Shown: positions 58,833 to 64,000 of the stretch, one piece after another
How the letters are laid out: the number at the start of each line of letters is the position of its first letter
Numbering within the stretch: position 1 is the stretch's first letter
Source: Siphonodentalium dalli
Lineage: Eukaryota; Mollusca; Scaphopoda; Gadilida; Siphonodentaliidae
Reading direction: 5' to 3'
DNA length: 64,000 nucleotides
Assembly (NCBI GenBank): GCA_032622095.1
Contig: CP136068.1
Span: 54,894,025 to 54,958,024 of the forward strand
Notes under the pieces: generated by a model
What the model was told of the DNA's origin: nothing
The model's database searches: none
What the model saw: the letters and a program-made list of their open reading frames with translations, nothing else
Made by a program: the position numbers and the translations under genes

Positions 58833-59047
58833 GTTTAAATCTAGTTCTTAGTCATCATCTTAATTTCCTTTACCTTATTACTATGCTTTTTAAATTTTAC
58901 ATTTCAATGTTATTTTTGTCGCGCTTTGTTGTAAAGCGCATTGAAACTTTATTGTATAATGCGTTTTGTTGTTGTTGTTTTTGTTGTTGTTTTTGTTGTT
59001 GTTTTTTGTTTGTTTTTTAAATGTATATAATAATAATAATAATAATA
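58833..59047 (+). repeat. LINE 3' UTR: hairpin and GTT/ATA microsatellite tail
   Basis: GCGCTTTGTTGTAAAGCGC (58921-58939) is an 8-bp stem hairpin in the 3' UTR. It is followed by a GTT-rich microsatellite (58968-59010) and (ATA)n (59028-59048). Hairpin plus microsatellite ending is typical of CR1/L2-type 3' ends, where reverse transcriptase recognises the RNA. Confidence 0.75.
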
Positions 59048-59048
59048 A

Positions 59049-59719
59049 CCACATCACAACATTTTACAATCACAGTCCCAAACGCAATTCGAGCGAGCGT
59101 TGTGTATTTTCCCCGTTTGCTGTCGAACCATGCAATATTTACAATATTTACAATACGGTCTCAATATGGTTAAATTTACTAATTAAACTGTTTATGTTAA
59201 ATTCAGAACTTAAATCAATTAAAGCTGCACATAGTGTTTGGAACATTGAATCTGCAAACGTTAAATATTGCACACCATCGACCACTTTAGCCGGTTAATA
59301 AGGGAAATTTAAAGTTATTCTGAAGACAAACAAATAATCTATTGTTTTTTTATCACCATTGTTGTTGCTAAAGAAAGTCCATTTCAGGCAAAAAAATATA
59401 TCAAGGTATTACCTAGTATCGATTATTGGTCTTACTTTCAAGTTGAACGATGGTTGTTAAAATTGTCATAACACATTGTGTGGCTTTAAATTTTTCTAAT
59501 TGCATGTCACAGGTAAGAAAGTAGGCCAGGGCATGGAAGAGTGAAACTCTTCCATGTCTTGGACTGAGAGCATGAATGAGTGAATGTATTTTGTCTCTCT
59601 CTTTTGTTATTATTCTTCTTTATCAATACAAAATTAAAAAAGTACAAAGAAAAGTATGCGACTAATACCCAGGTTTTTACAACAAATTAATATGGAAGAC
59701 ATTGCGTTATTGTGAACAC
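59049..59719. other. Unassigned, one dyad
   Basis: 'catggaagagt' and 'actcttccatg' (59533-59556) form a hairpin. Nothing else is recognised. Confidence 0.4.
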
Positions 59720-60157
59720 TTAATGCTTTGTCTTCTGTCTGCGGTTTGCAAGGCCAGTGTTGTACTTGTAAACCCTGCCAAATTCATAACTGAATGTGGT
59801 CCAACACAGCATGCATTCTGAGCATGAGTAGCCAGTTTCCACCGCATGTGTTTGCATGACGTTGCGGGTACTCTTTTTCGGTAAACGTTTTCCCTCGCGA
59901 CTTCCATTTATATGGACATGAGGCAGTGTATACACACGTGTGTCTGGAAAGCCGTATTCTTGTAAAATGAGTTTGTTCTTAATGACAAATAGTATTTCGG
60001 AGTCGTCAGACAAATGTGTGGAGCTTCTGCCACCATTCATTAATACATATACTTTTGTTGTTGTTGTTGTTGTTTTTGTTGAGGTGTTACCAGGAAAGAG
60101 AAACAAAAAGACTTTTCGATCAGGAAAACACTTTGGACGTTTGCAAAATATCCGCAC
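59720..60157 (-). other. 145-codon minus-strand frame of unknown status
   Basis: The minus frame includes a Thr run encoded by a (GTT)n microsatellite, then a basic stretch and a CSECMLC segment near its C-terminus. An overlapping plus frame (59940-60257) of 105 codons also exists. Neither is recognised. Microsatellite-driven openness makes both doubtful. Confidence 0.15.
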
Positions 60158-60689
60158 CAGTGGGTACTTCCACCGCGACTATAGGTACTTTCACAAGAAA
60201 TTACACCGATTTGTTGATACTCATAAAATTATCGACAACAATTATTTAAACCCATGATTTTGGAGTTTTTATGTTATTCTAACACACGACAAGGACATTT
60301 TCCTGTCAAAGTAATGCACATCATTCCAAAATAGCGTCAGGATGACATGGACAATTGTACACGGTTGTGGTTTTATCAATATTTAGTCAGAATTATTTCC
60401 TCAGACTGTAACATTTTCCAAATAATCATTTCAAATCATTAGAAAAATCACGATTTAAATGGGCCAGAGAATTTCTATCAACGAGTGATAATCCATCTAC
60501 ATAATATGTGGATAATTGTTCTTCTGGGATATCGATTTGCAGTCATTTTTGCGATGTTAACATACGTACCTTCCTCCACCGCACGGGATATGCGTGAACG
60601 GATTATCTCGATCGGCGGTACGATCACCGTGTTGGTGATACCCGGGTGACCGGTGTGTTAAATGGGCCTAAAATATTACTCGACCATTT
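60158..60689. other. Unassigned sequence
   Basis: Local dyads only (for example 'ggtgatacccgggtgacc' near 60635). No gene or array boundary. Confidence 0.4.
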
Positions 60690-61030
60690 GACCTCTGGAC
60701 GTCGGTCATTTTGGATCGGGATGAGGTTAAAGCGGTGAATAGTTAGATTGACTTGGGGGTCATACAACACCCTTTCTCTGATCTAAATTGGTCGAGGGGC
60801 GAGAAATGGCATGGGTATACCCTATTTGAACCGCTCCGTACGGCGGCCATTATGAATCTGGGTGGGGTGAAATGTGTGAATATCTAGACTGGCTGGCGGG
60901 CCACTTTACAACACCCTTTGTTTGACCTAAATTTGTCAAAGGGAGGAGAAATGGCATGGGTGCCCTATTTGAACCCATCTGGACGGCGGCCATTTTGGAT
61001 CGATGTGGGATGAAATATACCAATATTTAA
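60690..61030 (+). repeat. ~145-bp tandem units, 2.3 copies
   Basis: Shared landmarks: 'ggcggccattttggatc', 'gggatgaaat', 'gaatatctaga.tg', 'acaacaccctttg', 'gacctaaatttgtc' and 'gagaaatggcatgggt'. Units start near 60700, 60842 and 60986. Confidence 0.8.
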
Positions 61031-61401
61031 TACACATGGGCATGGCGACAAGGTGTCTGGTAGTTTCACCACTCAAACGTTTGTCAAACTATCTTGGGAA
61101 CTCAACTCCTGACACTTACAGCTGTTCGGAATAAGGAGGAGCGAGTCGCCATGTATCTGGCAAACGTTTGTGATTGATATACACGGAGTGTCCATAGTGA
61201 GCGATAAAATCATATAACCAACAATAGCATGTTACATGTACTTGGCATAATCAAAGATATCTCGAAGAAACGTAGTCCTAATGGCCCAGACAAAGGTGCC
61301 ATTTTTGATATATTAAGTGTTTATATATGCAAATAAATCATATCTATCTGCGTCCGTTACACCAATGCCATTGTCGGCCATATTCGGCACACAAATACTA
61401 T

Positions 61402-61470
61402 TTCGTGGCCACGAATAAGTTATTTCGTGGCCACGAATAAGTTATTTCGTGGCCACGAATTAGTATTTTG
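61402..61470. repeat. Three TTCGTGGCCACGAA palindromes, second locus
   Basis: Perfect 14-bp palindromes at 61402-61415, 61424-61437 and 61446-61459, with the same 22-bp period as 52693-52758. Confidence 0.9.
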
Positions 61471-61600
61471 TTCGAAGAACCAAAACATGTATGGTGCTTC
61501 ACTTGGTTATTTATTTTGATTCTTCGTGTGGTGCTTTATTTTGGTTCTTCGCGAAGAACCAAAACATGTATGTTTGGTTCTTCGTTTTGTTCCTCCTAGC
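61470..61600. repeat. 'GAAGAACCAAAACATGTATG' repeat and 26-bp palindrome
   Basis: 'cgaagaaccaaaacatgtat' occurs near 61474 and 61552. The second is part of a perfect 26-bp palindrome (TTTTGGTTCTTCG plus complement) at 61539-61564. A further 'tttggttcttcg' lies near 61570. Confidence 0.8.
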
Positions 61601-61721
61601 CCCACACTATCGGGAAGGTTAGCCCCCCCCCCCCGATTGGGTCAATCAGTGGCTATAGCTGATTGACAACTCTATTGGATGATATGAGCATCCAATCGAA
61701 CTACCCAGTTGCCAGAAAGAC

Positions 61722-61968
61722 GTCAGGAGGCTAGTAGAGTTGTTATTGGCACGCCCTCAATTAACTCGCACAAGGAGGCCAGTAGAGTGGTTATTGGCAC
61801 GCCCTCAATTAACTCGCACAATGAGGCCAGTAGAGTGGTTATTGGCACGACCTCAATTAACTCGAACGAGGCCAGTAGAGGGGTTATTGGCACGCCATCA
61901 ATTAACTCGAACAAGGAGGCAAGTAGAGTGGTTATTGGCACGCCGTCAATTAACTCGAACAAGTGCAC
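61722..61968 (+). repeat. 48-bp minisatellite, 5 copies
   Basis: The unit is 'aggccagtagagtggttatt' + 'ggcacgccctcaattaactc' + about 8 bp. Five copies start near 61727, 61775, 61823, 61868 and 61916 (the third is 45 bp). All six frames stay largely open because 48 and 45 are multiples of three. No gene is inferred. Confidence 0.9.
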
Positions 61969-61984
61969 GCGTATTACAGCCCTC

Positions 61985-62295
61985 GTATGAGAATGAATCA
62001 ATCATGACATGATAACACCAAGCCGCCACTCTCAACTTAGACACGTCGCCAATCGAGATGTACAGCACCACCCATTGAACTAATTGTATTTACAACCGCT
62101 GTCCAGAAAAGAAGAACTGGTCATATAGCAGGCCTGGCTTCCTTAAATCCCGTTTTGCTTCACCATCGAATGATAAATCAACATATATACATGTACACAG
62201 TGCGGTGCGATTGTGTTGATGGACGTGTTGATACACGGCCCCGATGGCGCGGAGCAGATAGAACGAGAGGCGCCGTCAAGCACAACTAAACACCA
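61985..62295. other. Unassigned sequence before LINE remnant
   Basis: Nothing recognised. It may contain the 5' junction of the LINE copy, whose exact start cannot be set from this copy alone. Confidence 0.35.
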
Positions 62296-63522
62296 ATGAC
62301 ATGTATGAATATTTGAAAAACAAGCAAGATAATGACGAAAATGATTTGTTTAAAAACTATTCCTTATATGAAGATAATGATATTCTTGATATGCCTATTA
62401 CACAAAATGAAATATTGAATGCAGTATTGAATATTGCTCATTCTGGAAACTAAATGTAAACGTGACAAAAACCAAAATGATGATATTTGGATGTGACAAG
62501 TCACCAAGACCACGAATATTACTTAACAACGAACCTTTACAAGTCGTATCACAATTTAAATATCTAGGTATAGAATTGACAAGAAATGGTTCTTACGGCA
62601 AAGCAATAAATGATTTGATATCGAAAGCTAATCGATCAATGTTTGGTCTCTTACACAAATACAGATCGAATTATTTTCTAGAACTGTAAAGCCCATTTTA
62701 CTATATGGTTGCGAAGTTTGGGGATATCAAATACAATATATCAAAAGAATAGAGCAAGTACAATTGAAATTTCTCAAGTATGTCCTTGGACTAAAGCCGA
62801 GTACTCCAACTGTCATGGTGTATGGGGAAACAGGCGTATACCCACTGAGTGTCGACATAAAAAGCAGAATGCTAAATTACTGGACTAACCTAATCACATC
62901 AGACGTACACAAAATAAATAAAATTTTATATAAGCATATGTTATTGGAGTATACACACGGACTAGACACCCATCCTTGGATTAAATATATTAGGGACATG
63001 TGTCGCGAAGCCGATGTATCACACATATGGCACAACCAGCTGATAGATGCAGCTAGTATGCAGTGTGCTAAGGTCACTATTCGAAAGAACATTGAGAGTA
63101 AATTTGTAAGCAAATGGCGAAGTGATATATCAACCATGGAAAAGTGTAGAACATATCGAATCATTAAGCACGATTTTGGGATTGAAAAATATCTTTCAGT
63201 GCTAAATTATAGAAATATTAGATTATTGTCAAAATTTAGGTGCACTAATAATTATCTTCCCATAGAAACTGGGTCTTGGTCTAAGTCTAAGAAACCTATT
63301 GAAGAGCGAGTCTGCACATACTGCACTCGCTGTTCAATAGGGGACGAATACCATTTGATCATGGAATGCACCAGAGTTAGCTCTTTGAGAAACAGATTCC
63401 TACCACGCCACCTTACTGAGCAAATAAACGTGTATAATTTCTGTTCAATTCTAAACACAACCGATATTGTGCATATGAACAAGTTGTGTGGGTTTTTAAG
63501 ATACACCCAACATGTTGCATAG
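62296..63522 (+). pseudogene. Internally deleted non-LTR retrotransposon ORF2
   Basis: The first part (62296 to ~62440) reads as the polar linker before reverse transcriptase (NDMYEYLKNKQDN..., MPITQNEILNAV). It jumps without the polymerase core to WKLNVNVTKTKMMIFG at about 62444 in another frame. A second break near 62688 leads to the next frame, with LLYGCEVWG and FLKYVLGLK, continuing to the stop at 63520-63522. That C-terminal part has a KFRCTNNYLPIE segment and a Cys/His cluster (CTYC...GDEYHLIMEC) typical of many invertebrate LINE ORF2 C-termini. The catalytic palm is deleted, so the copy is dead, yet the last 252 codons are intact. The clade is uncertain. Confidence 0.8.
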
Positions 63523-63568
63523 TTCACTCCTTGTTGAGGGTATACCTCACAGGAATGAACTATGCAAC
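63514..63568 (+). other. Hairpin spanning the LINE stop codon
   Basis: GTTGCATAGTTCA (63514-63526) pairs exactly with TGAACTATGCAAC (63556-63568). The stem extends by TCCT/AGGA around one mismatch, giving about 17-18 bp with a 19-nt loop. The TAG at 63520-63522 lies inside the 5' strand of the stem. Confidence 0.8.
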
Positions 63569-63796
63569 CATTGGCATACTATATTATTCGGATCACCGCA
63601 TCACCACCTTACATTACCATCTCTCGACATTCATATGTGACGACGGCAAATATTCACGATGACTTTATTAAATTTCCATGTTATATCTAATATTGTATTT
63701 GTTTACACCATAGTGCTATTTATTATATATTGATTTGTTCGTATATTACATGTGTAATTAGAACAATAATAAAGAATCTTGAATCTTGAATCTTGT
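63523..63796 (+). repeat. LINE 3' UTR with TTGAATC tail
   Basis: The UTR after the hairpin ends in 'aataataaagaatcttgaat' + 'cttgaatcttg', a short TTGAATC tandem tail after an AATAAA-like signal. That is the likely 3' end of this non-LTR copy. Confidence 0.65.
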
Positions 63797-64000
63797 CTCG
63801 CGCGAGTTCTATCCTTCCACGATGGCACAAACACATTAACAGACGCGTCGTTCTGTGTTTATTACATATCACCCGTCCTAGTAACCGTGCATTAAACATA
63901 TATGCTTACAATGTTTATTTAGGCACATACAGGGCTTGAATTGTCATGTGTGATGATGCTTTTATTTTACAGTTCCGGTTTCATGGTTGAGGCGAACGTC
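63797..64000. other. Unassigned sequence at window end
   Basis: Nothing recognised. Confidence 0.4.

Noticed and set aside
58966-59298. 110-codon frame beginning with a Leu/Phe-rich stretch
   Set aside because: The hydrophobic start is the GTT microsatellite of the LINE tail.
61709-62012. Three overlapping 90-93 codon frames, apparently a repeat protein
   Set aside because: The 48/45-bp minisatellite is a multiple of three, so all frames remain open. Both strands are equally open.
1-64000. tRNA or rRNA genes
   Set aside because: I looked for B-box-like GGTTCGANTCC and conserved rRNA words on both strands and saw none convincing. A covariance search would be needed to exclude degenerate copies.

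Overview
This window looks like repeat-dominated, AT-rich eukaryotic DNA from a marine invertebrate. I found no bacterial-style gene organisation, no rRNA or tRNA gene, and no host gene I can name. Almost everything identifiable is transposable-element or satellite sequence, so the window is probably intergenic or deep intronic. Words such as ACATGTACATG and repeat phrases such as GAGTTATCTCCCTTT (near 30596) and GAGTTATGGCCCTTTTT (near 30415) remind me of molluscan or other lophotrochozoan repeats. That is recall and weak evidence, so the taxon is a guess.

Layout. 1-7.85 kb: two diverged arrays of a roughly 350-bp unit in opposite orientations, around a 1.6-kb element with terminal inverted repeats (TIRs). 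8.2-11.0 kb: a 220-bp foldback and a degenerate 'AAGATGGCTGCC' unit array. 11.4-12.6 kb: a hAT-like element with a 107-codon open frame. 13.07-13.39 kb: the best candidate for a real exon, a small frame with two Cys pairs. 14.6-15.5 kb: a tandem duplication. 18.5-19.3 kb: a second hAT-like element. 22.5-24.65 kb: repeats with a third hAT-like element that has a perfect 8-bp target-site duplication. 25.1-32.95 kb: CCATGGTG minisatellite, foldbacks, a 31-bp minisatellite, a 2-kb TIR element, and 3' tails resembling those of RTE non-LTR elements.

33.0-35.05 kb: a truncated, frameshifted Ty3/gypsy polyprotein remnant and its polypurine tract. 36.2-45.2 kb: palindromes, a 3.5-kb segment present again at 52.8-56.1 kb, a 705-bp MITE with perfect 61-bp TIRs, and a LINE relic. 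46.3-48.2 kb: microsatellite, then a 1.27-kb foldback whose arms are 16-bp TCCGAA minisatellites and whose centre is mirrored. 49.2-51.5 kb: composite satellites with about 150-bp and 606-bp units. 56.2 kb: GC-rich nested palindrome. 57.97-59.05 kb: 5'-truncated CR1/L2-like LINE with an intact C-terminal frame. 60.7-61.98 kb: more tandem arrays and dyads. 62.3-63.8 kb: an internally deleted non-LTR copy with a hairpin over its stop codon.

There is no operon-like cooperation among genes. The recurring theme is inverted-repeat and foldback DNA, and many elements are non-autonomous. The most informative observations are the mirrored foldback at 46.9-48.2 kb, several elements whose boundaries can be fixed to the base by TIRs and target-site duplications, and recurrent near-perfect palindromes of 100-220 bp. 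All comparisons were by eye. Identity values, copy numbers and family names need alignment and database searches that I could not run.
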